A stretch of DNA of 32,676 nucleotides from positions 1 through 32,676 of the forward strand of contig CAIZJW010000208.1 in assembly GCA_903933385.1 (NCBI GenBank). Direction: 5' to 3'. The position numbers and the translations under genes were made by a program. Positions 16,750 to 28,296 of the stretch are shown here, one piece after another. Below the pieces are notes generated by a model that did not search any database, was not told the origin of the DNA, and saw only the letters and a program-made list of their open reading frames with translations. This DNA is from an uncultured Silvanigrella sp. GTDB lineage: Bacteria > Bdellovibrionota_B > Oligoflexia > Silvanigrellales > Silvanigrellaceae. The first letter of the stretch is position 1. Each line of letters starts with the position of its first letter.

Positions 16750-18315
16750 ATGGTAGGAAAGCAGTTGATTATCAACGCCTCGGCGTTTGAGACTCGTGTT
16801 GCGCTGATCGAAGGCGGACACGTTGCTGAGTATTATATCGAAAGACAAAAAGACCGAGGAATTGTTGGAAGTATCTTCAAGGGCCGCATTCTCAGGGTTC
16901 TTCCCGGTATGCAAAGCGCTTTTGTCGACATCGGTTTGGACAGGTCCGCATTTCTCTACGGTGGAGACATCCAGCCGCCAGGAGGTCCCACCAATGAACT
17001 TCCTGAATTTCTCGAAGATGACGACAAAACCAGCCTCACTGCCACCTCAGATGATGGCCCACAACCTGCGGCCGAGGGTCCAATTCCCGGATCACATCGT
17101 CCACAGCGTTTTTTCAAAATTGCTGACCTGGCCAAAGAAGGACAAGAGGTTCTCGTCCAGGTTGCAAAAGATTCGATCGGCACTAAGGGTGCACGAATCA
17201 CAACCTATCTCAGCTTTCCTGGTCGCTACGTAGTCTTGATGCCAAACATCAATCACGTCGGGATCAGCCGCCGTATCGTGAATGAAGACGAACGTCTTCG
17301 TCTGCGAAACATAGTCCAAAGGGTTCGACCTGATGGCATGGGAATCATCGTTCGCACAGCGAGTGAAGGTGTTTCAGACGAGAAGCTCACAGCCGACATC
17401 GATTTTCTTCTTAAACTCTGGGAAAACGTCAAAGCGAAGGCATCGAAATCAAAAGCGCCGAGCCTCGTGCACGAAGATCTGAATTTGGTTTTTCGAGCAA
17501 CACGCGATCTCATTTCCCGAGATCTTGAACGCATCGTCATCGACAACAAAGACGTTTACGAAGACGTTGTTCGTTTCCTGAACAGATTCTCGGTAAAACT
17601 GGGAGCACAAGTACAATTTTACCAAAGCGATACTGCGATCTTTGATGCCTATGGAATTGAACTCGAAGTCGCGCGCGCTCTTGGTTCGAAGGTTTGGCTT
17701 AAATCGGGTGGCTATCTCGTCATTGAACGCACAGAAGCATTAACAGCAATTGACGTAAACACCGGTCGCTTTGTTGGCGGAAAATCGCTCGGTGACACCA
17801 TCGTCAAAACTAACCTCGAGGCGGTGAAAGAAATTGTACTCCAACTTCGCCTGCGCAATATTGGCGGAATCATTATTCTCGACTTCATCGACATGGATAG
17901 GGCAGATGACAGAGACAGAGTCTTCAACGCTCTCGTTGAGGAACTGAAAAAAGACAAAGCAAAAAACTCTGCTTTGCGAATTTCAGAAATGGGATTGGTC
18001 CAGATGACTCGCAAACGGACAGAAGAAAGCCTGTCACAAAAGCTCTGTACGCCTTGCCCCTATTGTGAAGGAAAGGGCGAAGTGAAAAGTCCAGCCACTG
18101 TGTCCTACGATATCATTCGCGAGCTTGTGCGTGAATTCTCAAAGATCCCGGCGGAAACTTTTGTGCTCAAAGCCCACCCGCAAGTCATTGATAGACTCTG
18201 CGAAGAAGACGCTGAGTTCGTTCAAGAAATTAGAGAGCGTTTTTCCAAGAAAATTATGCTTAAAACAGCTCAAGAATTTCATCTTGAGCAGTATGAGGTG
18301 TCTCCATTGCGCTGA
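16750..18315 (+). CDS. rng: ribonuclease G/E family endoribonuclease
   Basis: 521 aa (E. coli RNase G is 489). The N-terminus matches the family (IVGSIFKGRILRVLPGMQSAFVDIGLDRSAFL) and holds the S1 RNA-binding domain. An acidic, Pro-rich insert of about 40 residues (~76-118) interrupts the S1 domain where RNase E/G normally has a shorter loop. The DNase I-like catalytic core has both metal-binding aspartates, D335 in AIDVNTG and D378 in ILDFIDMD, and the zinc-link cysteines C433 and C436 (LCTPC). There is no long C-terminal degradosome scaffold, so RNase G is the better name. Role: processing of rRNA 5' ends and mRNA decay. The Shine-Dalgarno is weak. The 3' end overlaps the convergent rdgB-like gene by 56 nt. 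Confidence 0.93.
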   Translation: MVGKQLIINASAFETRVALIEGGHVAEYYIERQKDRGIVGSIFKGRILRVLPGMQSAFVDIGLDRSAFLYGGDIQPPGGPTNELPEFLEDDDKTSLTATSDDGPQPAAEGPIPGSHRPQRFFKIADLAKEGQEVLVQVAKDSIGTKGARITTYLSFPGRYVVLMPNINHVGISRRIVNEDERLRLRNIVQRVRPDGMGIIVRTASEGVSDEKLTADIDFLLKLWENVKAKASKSKAPSLVHEDLNLVFRATRDLISRDLERIVIDNKDVYEDVVRFLNRFSVKLGAQVQFYQSDTAIFDAYGIELEVARALGSKVWLKSGGYLVIERTEALTAIDVNTGRFVGGKSLGDTIVKTNLEAVKEIVLQLRLRNIGGIIILDFIDMDRADDRDRVFNALVEELKKDKAKNSALRISEMGLVQMTRKRTEESLSQKLCTPCPYCEGKGEVKSPATVSYDIIRELVREFSKIPAETFVLKAHPQVIDRLCEEDAEFVQEIRERFSKKIMLKTAQEFHLEQYEVSPLR

Positions 18316-19114
18316 GGCCTCTCAGCGCTTCAGAGCGATGACTCATTTTGTTTTTTTCAATCAGCGGTATGCTCGCAAAAGAAAAATCAGGCATGGCGTT
18401 TGGAAAAAACATCGCATCATAGCCATGACCCTCGCCCTCAAGTCTTTGCTGCTCGTAGAGAGCAACCTTTCCTGTGCAAATACCCATCACTAGCCGAACA
18501 CGGTATTTAACATCCCAAGCGACAATGTGCATATCATGTGCATAAGCGGCAGAACAAACTTCACTGAGTCGCTGAACAACCATCGACATGATTTTGGGCT
18601 CAATACTTTCGAGATGACTCAAAAGCGCTGTGCTCTCTAAAGCAGACTTTTCCTGACCAGCTTCGTCATCAGAACTTCTGCTTGCCATCAGCAATGAACA
18701 AACGAAAAAAGCCGGCTCTTTTTCGTTCGGAGACAAGCCAAGTGCACTCTTTAATTTTTCAATCAGATATTGCCTATTCTTAGCATCATCGCGAGGTAAC
18801 CCAGCAAACGAAGCCGAATGTACTCCTGGAGCAAAATTCAACCGCGGCACGCACAAACCAGAGTCGTCAACGAGCGCAGATTTAACTCCAACAGATCTGA
18901 GCGTCGGCAAAACCCTGAGCGCTTCCATCAATTTTCGACAGTTATTCCCTAGAAAAGTCTCGCGATCTTCATCAGGTGTTTTCCAATCGAACGAATTTCC
19001 CGCAACAGATCTTGCTGCCTCAATTCCAAAACAACCCTTATTTTGTGCTGACAAAGCATGTTCAAATTCTCTCAGTTTTCCAAAATTACTGGTAGGCACA
19101 AAAATTTTGTCCAC
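18260..19114 (-). CDS. rdgB: RdgB/HAM1-like non-canonical purine NTP pyrophosphatase, enlarged
   Basis: 284 aa against a usual ~200. It should hydrolyse ITP, dITP and XTP to monophosphates, cleaning the nucleotide pool. Motifs in order: PTSNFGKLREFE, VDDSGLCVPRLNFAPGVHSASFAG, GHGYDAMFFP, and MSHRSEAL near the C-terminus. Between PAFFVCSLLMASR and VMGICTGKVAL lie roughly 60 residues that the family normally lacks, and ~20 residues follow the SHR motif; this tail is encoded in the overlap with rng. Start GTG 19114 fits the family N-terminus and has GAGGT 5 nt upstream; TTG 19126 is an alternative. The catalytic motifs look intact, so an active enzyme is expected. Confidence 0.87.
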   Translation of the reverse strand: MDKIFVPTSNFGKLREFEHALSAQNKGCFGIEAARSVAGNSFDWKTPDEDRETFLGNNCRKLMEALRVLPTLRSVGVKSALVDDSGLCVPRLNFAPGVHSASFAGLPRDDAKNRQYLIEKLKSALGLSPNEKEPAFFVCSLLMASRSSDDEAGQEKSALESTALLSHLESIEPKIMSMVVQRLSEVCSAAYAHDMHIVAWDVKYRVRLVMGICTGKVALYEQQRLEGEGHGYDAMFFPNAMPDFSFASIPLIEKNKMSHRSEALRGLSAMETPHTAQDEILELF

Positions 19115-19152
19115 TGGCGACCTCAAAATCTATTTCTGTTTTGCCAAATCGT

Positions 19153-19180
19153 ATTTTACATAATGATAAAAAGGACTCAA
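19153..19180 (-). promoter_or_regulatory. possible promoter of the rdgB-like gene
   Basis: On the minus strand TTGAGT (19175-19180) and TAAAAT (19153-19158) are separated by 16 bp, and TATG precedes the -10 like an extended element. Transcription would start about 30 nt before GTG 19114. Both hexamers are near consensus. Confidence 0.4.
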
Positions 19181-19291
19181 AAAACAACCTCAAAAAGACC
19201 AGCAAAAGCACAATTTTGCAGCAAAGCAAATTTGACGCATCTGGGCTTTTCAAAACAACTCTGTTTTTTTGTATTTTTTTCTGATTTTCCA

Positions 19292-19371
19292 ATTTTTTCT
19301 CGGGAAAAAGAAAATCCCAGCTCAGCCTCGACAGCGTGAACCAGGATTTTCCATTCGACCCGAGAAAAAAT
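19292..19371. repeat. 80-bp imperfect palindrome between transaldolase and rdgB genes
   Basis: A 13-bp perfect inverted repeat (ATTTTTTCTCGGG at 19292-19304, CCCGAGAAAAAAT at 19359-19371) encloses a second 8-bp pair (GAAAATCC at 19310-19317, GGATTTTC at 19344-19351), leaving a 26-nt apical loop. The transcript of either strand could fold into one long hairpin with an internal loop. It begins about 32 nt after the transaldolase stop. The 3' side of the stem is A-rich on both strands, not T-rich, so it is not a standard intrinsic terminator. The rest of 19115-19403 is AT-rich and shows no convincing gene. Confidence 0.7.
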
Positions 19372-19403
19372 GACTCAGAGTGCGCCCAAACCAAAACTTT
19401 CAA

Positions 19404-20060
19404 TTAGACGATTGGCTTTTGATTAGCCTTTTTCCAGTCTTCCATGAAGCTCGTGAGCCCCTTGTCGGTCAGTGGGTGCTGATAAAGCGACATAAGAACC
19501 TTCATTGGGCAGGTTGCTACATCAGAACCGGCCAACGCTGACTGAATCACATGCTGTGGGTGTCGAATACTGGCAGCGAGTATCTGAGTGTCATATCCAT
19601 AGTTATCGTAGATAGCTCTAATTTCGCGAATAAGCTGCATTCCATCCTGGCTCACGTCATCCAAGCGCCCGATGAATGGCGAGATGTAAGTGGCTCCACA
19701 TTTCGCTGCCAGAAGAGCTTGGCCAGCCTGAAAACAAAGAGTGACGTTTGTTTTAATATTGCGAGCGCTTAAAGCTTTGCAGGCCTTCAATCCTTCTGGC
19801 GTGAGCGGCAATTTGATAACAATATTTTCATGAATTTTCGCCAAAACCTCAGCCTCGCTGAGCATTTCAGGGGCTGTTAGGCCAACCACTTCCGCAGATA
19901 TCGGTCCGGGAATCAAACGAACAATTTCATTCAGGAGTGATTTGAAGTCTTGCCCCGACTTGGCAACAAGAGTTGGGTTGGTCGTGACGCCGTCGCAGAT
20001 ACCTAAATCTGCCATTTGGCGAATCTCATTTATATCTGCGCTATCGAGAAAAAATTTCAC
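19404..20060 (-). CDS. tal: transaldolase, small (TalC/fructose-6-phosphate aldolase-like) type
   Basis: 218 aa, the compact transaldolase subfamily. It moves a dihydroxyacetone unit between sugar phosphates in the pentose phosphate pathway; some relatives are fructose-6-phosphate aldolases. The start [28 protein letters not shown], the Schiff-base lysine K83 in [12 protein letters not shown], and [32 protein letters not shown] by parts are all typical. The ATG overlaps the stop of the upstream lipoprotein gene (ATGA at 20057-20060), so the gene is read from the gyrA side. No other pentose phosphate gene is in the window. Confidence 0.95.
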   Translation of the reverse strand: MKFFLDSADINEIRQMADLGICDGVTTNPTLVAKSGQDFKSLLNEIVRLIPGPISAEVVGLTAPEMLSEAEVLAKIHENIVIKLPLTPEGLKACKALSARNIKTNVTLCFQAGQALLAAKCGATYISPFIGRLDDVSQDGMQLIREIRAIYDNYGYDTQILAASIRHPQHVIQSALAGSDVATCPMKVLMSLYQHPLTDKGLTSFMEDWKKANQKPIV

Positions 20061-21559
20061 TGAAAAAGCCCTCCAGCTTGAATCTTGGATCCATCGAATT
20101 TGAATTGCTGTAATTGATTCGTTCCAAATGAACCTGTGAGAATGGATGAACCATTCACCGAAAATGACGCCAATCCAAGCAGAGGAGATTCTACTTGAGC
20201 TTGTTCAGCTGCCGACTGAGCAGTGACAATTTGAAGTCGACTTTTTTCTGCACCGAGACTGCTACGGCGTTGTTCAACGCGCAGCCATGCGAGCGTGCAG
20301 AGGCCGCTTGATTGAATCAATTGAAATTGAGGAATGAGGGTCCTGATGTCGGTCAATTCAGGCATTTGAGATGCCATCGAAACAGGCTGTGGGATAAGAA
20401 CATTACCCAAAACAGGCTGTCGCTCGCCCTGCTCAAGCCGCGTGCGTAATTGCGCCGCGACAGCGTTGAATCCACCTAATGCGATAACATCTACCGACTG
20501 ACCATTCGTTGCCACAACTGCGGTATTTATCGCGAGTGAGGCCACGGGCGAATTGGGGACACAATACGAACTCGATGAGTCAATTGCATATGCAGATTGA
20601 TAAGAGGTCCGGAAAGAATAGGACGCATTTTCTGAAGAAGATGCATCGGCATTTGGATTGCCCGGCTTACCGTTTTCATTGAAAGCGATGGGCGCATATC
20701 CGAGGGAGCTTTCAACAACCGCGCCTGAAATCAGTCGATTCAAATCAACAACCAGTGTCGATACCGTGCGAAGATCACTCAAAGCGTTTGTCGTGGCTGC
20801 CTTTCCTGAGAGCCAGTCCAGGGCTGTTGGATTCAAACCCAAGTATCCAAGTGTTCCATAGGGAAATGCTGCCAAAATTCCGAGGCTTTCGAAAACCACA
20901 GGCGAGCCCCAAGCGAGAGAGTAGGCACCCAAAATACTGTCGCGCGACGGACTGTAGAAATCGCCTGGAGTGCTGAGAAGCTTACGAAACCCGGTCAGTG
21001 GTGAATATTGATATACGAAAATCTGCGCTTCATAACTTCGGTCGGCAGATGACGCAACAACCGTCCAATCTTGTTGTCCTGCCAAACGAACGACCTGCAG
21101 AGTTCCAATGCGACCCGCTGGCAGTGTGAGACGATCAAACTCCTGTGCCGACTGAGTCGCTGCACCATTTTTGTCGAGAAGATAAACCTGGATCTCGGGA
21201 GTAGACCCGGAAAAACCAGCCATCAAAAATTCACCCGTTTTAGCGACCGCAATCGCTGTGCCTAAACGCGGAGAGTTTTGCGCTGACAGGAGTTGTGGCG
21301 AGGCACCGGCAGAAAGAGAAAATGATTGCAGCGACCCGGTTTCATATTCACCGCCGAGCACCGCATTGAGCACATAAGTGATAGGAAGTGTCGGATGACT
21401 CGCCATTGCGATGGGCGAATCAACCCCGTTTCCAATTGAAGCACGTTGTGCTTTTCCGCAACCAGAAAAAATCTGGACAATAACTGCAAGCACAATGAAA
21501 AAAGCCCAGGATTGACCGGATGCTTGCCCAAGAGAGTTCAACATTCTTGGGTTCTTCAT
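20057..21559 (-). CDS. lipoprotein of unknown function
   Basis: 500 aa from ATG 21559; a GTG directly before it (21562) is equally placed. The N-terminus is a lipoprotein signal with lipobox IFSGC (acylated C34). The rest has many short beta-like segments with repeats of the kind [23 protein letters not shown] and [18 protein letters not shown], which read like the blades of a 7-bladed lactonase/YncE-type propeller. That fold is a guess from pattern, and no catalytic site is evident. It overlaps the gyrA stop at one end (TGATG) and the transaldolase ATG at the other, so the three are translationally linked though functionally unrelated. Confidence 0.7.
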   Translation of the reverse strand: MKNPRMLNSLGQASGQSWAFFIVLAVIVQIFSGCGKAQRASIGNGVDSPIAMASHPTLPITYVLNAVLGGEYETGSLQSFSLSAGASPQLLSAQNSPRLGTAIAVAKTGEFLMAGFSGSTPEIQVYLLDKNGAATQSAQEFDRLTLPAGRIGTLQVVRLAGQQDWTVVASSADRSYEAQIFVYQYSPLTGFRKLLSTPGDFYSPSRDSILGAYSLAWGSPVVFESLGILAAFPYGTLGYLGLNPTALDWLSGKAATTNALSDLRTVSTLVVDLNRLISGAVVESSLGYAPIAFNENGKPGNPNADASSSENASYSFRTSYQSAYAIDSSSSYCVPNSPVASLAINTAVVATNGQSVDVIALGGFNAVAAQLRTRLEQGERQPVLGNVLIPQPVSMASQMPELTDIRTLIPQFQLIQSSGLCTLAWLRVEQRRSSLGAEKSRLQIVTAQSAAEQAQVESPLLGLASFSVNGSSILTGSFGTNQLQQFKFDGSKIQAGGLFQ

Positions 21560-24036
21560 CACTCAATCTCCTCGGCTGCTTCTATTTGTGTCACAGGCGT
21601 GTCGTCGAACTCGCTCGGTTTCGAAACAGAAACTACGCGCTCGCCATCAAGAATTCTCATGAGGCAAACACCTTGTGTGAGCCGACCAATCACCTTCACG
21701 CTGGTTGTATGAATACGCAACACACGCCCTGTATTGGTTGTCAGCATGAGGTCTGCCGAGTCCGGAACCGACAACAAAGCAACAACTTTACCATTGCGTT
21801 CTGTCACCCGAATCGCACTGACGCCTTTACCGGCACGACCGGTCAAGCGGTATTCTTCAAGCTCAGAGCGTTTGCCGTATCCAAACTCAGTCACGACCAA
21901 AAGCTTCTCATTCGAGGAAGGATCAACAACTTCTGATGCTACAACTGAATCACCCTCTTCGAGATTGATTCCCGATACACCACGAGCGGTGCGGCCCATA
22001 GAACGAACTTCGTCTTCATTGAAACGAATTGCCCGACCATTAGCACTCGTCAGAATCATCTGATTTTTGCCGTTGGTGATTCTCACAGAAACCAGCGTAT
22101 CACCCTCATCAAGCGTAACAGCGCGCAAACCTGTGGCACGAATATTTGAGAATGCCGACAGTTCGGTTTTCTTTACTGTTCCCTGCGATGTGCACATAAA
22201 CACATGCATATTCTCAGAGAATTCGTTTACAGGGAGCATGGTTGTGATTTGCTCACCCGATTGCAACGTGAGGATTTGAGCAATTGATTTCCCGCGACCA
22301 GTCGCAGGAGCTTCAGGCAGTTCATACACCTTAAAGCAATAAACCTTGCCAAAGTTAGAGAACATCAACACATGGTCGTGTGTGTGCGCACGGAAGGTGA
22401 CCTTTACAAAGTCCGAGTCCTTCAAGGCTGCTCCGGTTTTGCCTTTACCAGCCCGATGTTGGGAACGGAACTCGTCCTGCAGCACGCGCTTGATGTATCC
22501 ACCTTGCGAGAAAGTAACAAAGACATCAGCTGGAGGAACAAGGGATTCAAGATCAACATCACCAGCATCAGTTGTGATTTCTGTCCGGCGATTGTCGCCG
22601 TGTGACTCACGCAGCGCGACAAACTCTTCTCGCGCTATAGCCGCAACGCGTGCAGGTTTTGCAAGAATGTCTTTTAGGTCAGAAATGGTCAAAAGGATCT
22701 CTGCATGTTCGGCAACAATTTTATCGCGCTCAAGTCCGGTGATACGAGAAAGTCGCATTTCCAGAATCGCCGTTGCCTGCCGCTCGCTGAGAGCAAAGCG
22801 AGCAACAAGTTTCTCACGAGCTTCATCAGGGCTTGGTGCCTTGCGAATGAGATCGATTGTTTCATCGAGATTGTCGACAGCAATTTTCAAGCCCTCCAAA
22901 ATATGGAGGCGCTCTTCAGCCTTGCGCAAACGGAAACTCGTGCGGCGCGTTATCACTTCATAGCGGTGGTCCACAAAGTGCGAAAGCGCTTCTTTTAGAT
23001 TTACAAGCTTCGGGATGCCGCGAACAATGCAGACCATGTTCACGCCGAATGAATCTTGCAGACGGGTGCGCTTGTAGAGATGATTCAGCAGAATCTCTCC
23101 GTTTTCGCCCTTCTTAACTTCAATGACAATTCGAATTCCCTCTTTATTGGATTCATCGCGAATGTCGGAAATTCCCGTGATCTCTTCTTCCTTTACCAGG
23201 TCGGCAATACGTTCAATTAAGGTTGCCTTATTTACCTGATAAGGAAGCTCGGTGATGATGATTTGCTCGCGACCACCTTTTGTCTGCTCGACTGATGCGC
23301 GTCCGCGCACAACAATCGAACCACGACCGGTCCGGTAAGCATCGTGAATTCCCTTGAGCCCACAGATCATGCCTGAGGTCGGAAAATCAGGGCCCTTCAC
23401 AAATCCCATTAGCTGTTCAATCGACGCATTTTCGTTGTCTATGACGTGAATCAATGCGTCGATTACTTCGGTCAGATTGTGAGGAGGAATGTTGGTCGCC
23501 ATACCAACGGCAATTCCTGACTGTCCATTCACTAGGAGTTGCGGAAATACAGTTGGCAGCACTCTTGGTTCGCGTTCGCTGTTGTCGTAGTTCGGCCCAA
23601 AATCGACCGTATCTTCGTCAAGTGATTGCATCAGAGATTCAGAAATTTTTGCCAGGCGAACTTCTGTGTAACGCATCGCCGCTGGGCTGTCGCCATCAAT
23701 ACTTCCGAAGTTTCCTTGGCCATCAATGAGTGGATATCTCATTGAGAACTCTTGAGCCATACGAACAAGTGCGTCATAAATTGCTGAGTCGCCATGCGGA
23801 TGGTATTTACCCATCACATCACCGACAATACGCGCCGATTTTTTATATGGCTTGTTATAAACATTATTGTGCTCGTACATCGCGTAAAGAACACGACGAT
23901 GAACCGGCTTCATACCGTCGCGAACATCTGGAAGAGCACGACTCACGATTACGCTCATCGCATAATCGAGATAAGCATTCTTCATCTCTTCGTTAATATT
24001 AATTCCTACGATGCCTTGGCTTTGAATCTGCGACAT
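21559..24036 (-). CDS. gyrA: DNA gyrase subunit A
   Basis: 825 aa. GyrA cuts and rejoins the DNA strand in the A2B2 gyrase that adds negative supercoils. The catalytic Tyr is Y123 in [10 protein letters not shown]. The quinolone-resistance region reads [17 protein letters not shown], with Ser84 and Asp88 (E. coli S83 and D87), the wild-type, quinolone-sensitive pair. The C-terminal domain has the propeller repeats and a variant GyrA box, QHRAGKG (QRRGGKG in E. coli), which argues for GyrA over ParC. The acidic C-terminal tail is short. It follows gyrB by 24 nt and points away from the origin. Confidence 0.97.
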   Translation of the reverse strand: MSQIQSQGIVGININEEMKNAYLDYAMSVIVSRALPDVRDGMKPVHRRVLYAMYEHNNVYNKPYKKSARIVGDVMGKYHPHGDSAIYDALVRMAQEFSMRYPLIDGQGNFGSIDGDSPAAMRYTEVRLAKISESLMQSLDEDTVDFGPNYDNSEREPRVLPTVFPQLLVNGQSGIAVGMATNIPPHNLTEVIDALIHVIDNENASIEQLMGFVKGPDFPTSGMICGLKGIHDAYRTGRGSIVVRGRASVEQTKGGREQIIITELPYQVNKATLIERIADLVKEEEITGISDIRDESNKEGIRIVIEVKKGENGEILLNHLYKRTRLQDSFGVNMVCIVRGIPKLVNLKEALSHFVDHRYEVITRRTSFRLRKAEERLHILEGLKIAVDNLDETIDLIRKAPSPDEAREKLVARFALSERQATAILEMRLSRITGLERDKIVAEHAEILLTISDLKDILAKPARVAAIAREEFVALRESHGDNRRTEITTDAGDVDLESLVPPADVFVTFSQGGYIKRVLQDEFRSQHRAGKGKTGAALKDSDFVKVTFRAHTHDHVLMFSNFGKVYCFKVYELPEAPATGRGKSIAQILTLQSGEQITTMLPVNEFSENMHVFMCTSQGTVKKTELSAFSNIRATGLRAVTLDEGDTLVSVRITNGKNQMILTSANGRAIRFNEDEVRSMGRTARGVSGINLEEGDSVVASEVVDPSSNEKLLVVTEFGYGKRSELEEYRLTGRAGKGVSAIRVTERNGKVVALLSVPDSADLMLTTNTGRVLRIHTTSVKVIGRLTQGVCLMRILDGERVVSVSKPSEFDDTPVTQIEAAEEIE

Positions 24037-24060
24037 ATTCTTTTCACCTAGCCTTTAATT

Positions 24061-26617
<2,557 letters not shown>

Positions 26618-27805
26618 TCAAAATCGAGTCGGAACGAGCAAATAAAAGACGTCAAGTCCCTTTTCAGCTTCACCCGTTATCATGACAGGACGATTCACGT
26701 TCTCCCATGAGAATTTCAGACTCGCGCCCGACAATACATTGAGAATTCCCGTCAAGAGAGTTCCATTGTAATTAACGACAAAGGGTTGTTCTACTGGCGC
26801 GGCCAGCTCAACAACTTCTTCACCCTCCTTAAGACCGGGGGTAAAGCTCTGGACGTCGAGAACGGGACCATCAAATCCCAATTTAATGATGCGATTTTTG
26901 TCTGCAAACAGAAGCACGCGTTTGACGCTTTCAAGCAGCGGCGACAAGCCTATGTTGACAGTGAAATTGACCTTCTGAGGAATCGCTGATGTGTAAGGAG
27001 GATATTTTCCTGGAATACACTTTGATACCATGACGTAATTTTCTGTTTCAACAGCAAAGAACAAGCGTTCTCCGTGCCAGCGCAGTCGATAGTCCATTTC
27101 CGGATTTGCGGCGCAAAGTCGGCGAAGTTCATCGAGAGCTTTTTTAGGAACAAGAACTGCGCTGTCTTCAACGCGCTCTGATCTCAATCCATCTTTAAGT
27201 TGAGCTTTGGCGAGTCGGTAGGCGTCTGATGCAACAGCTTGGAGATTCAATCCCTGCGATGTGTCCGCCCAGATCAATGCACCGTTTGCGTAAAAACGCG
27301 TGTCGTCAGTTGAGACGAAATCTCGAAAGGCATTAACCCAGCGCTCAAGGTAATCGCCCTTAACAACGATTGAAGTACCTTCCTGAGGAACGACGACATC
27401 GGTTTGTGTTTGGTCTTGAACAAGCTGCAGCTTTGCCGAGGAGCGACCGCACTTGACAACCAGCCGTTGAGGGAGTTCTGCAATGAGTGTGATTTTTTCG
27501 GGCGGGAGTTGGCGAACATATTCGCTCAGTTGTTTCCCGGAAACCTTCAGAACACCCTGTCCTTCATACTCAGCAGCAAAACTGTAGCGGATGGATAGAT
27601 TGTGACTGAGCGCACTGACTACGACTTGTCCCTCACCGCCGAATTGAAATTGCACCCAGCCCACATCGCCATCGGCTTGGGCAGCTGTCACGGCTGCGAG
27701 AGCACCTGCGAGTTTATCGCGATCGATGACTGCGCGAATCGATGATCCTTTTTCACCGGAAACTTCATTTCCGTGATTAAAAGTGCTCATGCGTTTGTAG
27801 AGCAT
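26618..27805 (-). CDS. dnaN: DNA polymerase III beta subunit (sliding clamp)
   Basis: 395 aa. The clamp encircles DNA and tethers polymerase III and repair proteins. The three similar domains are visible in order, with FYANGALIWADTSQGLNLQAVASDAYRLA in the middle domain and the C-terminal FYLLVPTRF matching the family's VYLVMPMRL ending. ATG 27805 has AGAGGAG 7 nt upstream; M6 is a less likely start. The N-terminal ~18 residues before SIRAVIDRDKLAGAL are extra. It is the first gene left of the origin, transcribed away from it. Confidence 0.95.
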   Translation of the reverse strand: MLYKRMSTFNHGNEVSGEKGSSIRAVIDRDKLAGALAAVTAAQADGDVGWVQFQFGGEGQVVVSALSHNLSIRYSFAAEYEGQGVLKVSGKQLSEYVRQLPPEKITLIAELPQRLVVKCGRSSAKLQLVQDQTQTDVVVPQEGTSIVVKGDYLERWVNAFRDFVSTDDTRFYANGALIWADTSQGLNLQAVASDAYRLAKAQLKDGLRSERVEDSAVLVPKKALDELRRLCAANPEMDYRLRWHGERLFFAVETENYVMVSKCIPGKYPPYTSAIPQKVNFTVNIGLSPLLESVKRVLLFADKNRIIKLGFDGPVLDVQSFTPGLKEGEEVVELAAPVEQPFVVNYNGTLLTGILNVLSGASLKFSWENVNRPVMITGEAEKGLDVFYLLVPTRF

Positions 27806-28296
27806 GGCTCAACTCCTCTGGTGGCTTTTCTTTTGCTGCACAGGTCTACATGAGGAAAGACGTGGGTACAAGCATCCCAGAAGATTCATCCACAGCCACG
27901 TCTTCTCCTTTATTTAAGATAGATATTAGTGTGTTTGAGTAGTTGAAGTAGTAGGTGGCAGCATTTTTTGTGGAAAACCCTACTTTTTTGATGTAACCAT
28001 TTGTTATTAATGTATTTTTATTCACTCATAGCTGTTGATAAGTTGTGGATGAGATGGTGGATAGGTTGTTCATGAATTGAAAAGTCTGTTGATAACAATT
28101 TGCTTCAAATAAAGGCAGCGAGACTTATCCACGATTCATCCACAGCTCTTCCACACCTTGTCCACAGGAGCTCCTCTGTGCTGAAGATTGTCCGTTTGGG
28201 GTGGCTAAGTTCGACTCTTGTCCACACTCGTTGTTGACATCCTGTGGATAACCTGTGGATACATCGCCGCGATTGTGTTTCACAGGGAGTTAGTTC
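27806..28296. other. oriC: probable chromosomal origin of replication (oriC)
   Basis: This 491-bp gene-free stretch is packed with DnaA-box-like 9-mers (consensus TTATNCACA or complement). One exact box is at 28243-28251. Copies with one mismatch are at 27886-27894, 27969-27977, 28033-28041, 28044-28052, 28087-28095, 28125-28133, 28136-28144, 28158-28166, 28218-28226 and 28254-28262; a weaker one is at 28147-28155. The left half, about 27996-28030, is AT-rich and could be the unwinding element. A run of triplets TAG TTG AAG TAG TAG at 27940-27954 followed by a GC-rich spacer resembles a DnaA-trio. Genes dnaN, gyrB and gyrA lie immediately to the left. Confidence 0.85.
28234..28263 (+). promoter_or_regulatory. 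probable sua5 promoter overlapping two DnaA boxes
   Basis: A perfect -35 TTGACA is at 28234-28239 and a moderate -10 GATACA at 28258-28263, 18 bp apart, about 33 nt before the GTG start of sua5. The exact DnaA box at 28243-28251 fills the spacer and a one-mismatch box at 28254-28262 covers the -10. Bound DnaA would be expected to block RNA polymerase here. Confidence 0.5.

Noticed and set aside
19292-19371. Palindrome read as an intrinsic terminator of the transaldolase gene
   Set aside because: The T-run is on the wrong side of the stem for both strands; the 3' arm ends in A residues.
19086-19403. A 105-codon frame on the minus strand between the transaldolase and rdgB-like genes
   Set aside because: It is low-complexity, spans the palindrome, overlaps the rdgB start and has no Shine-Dalgarno sequence or family features.
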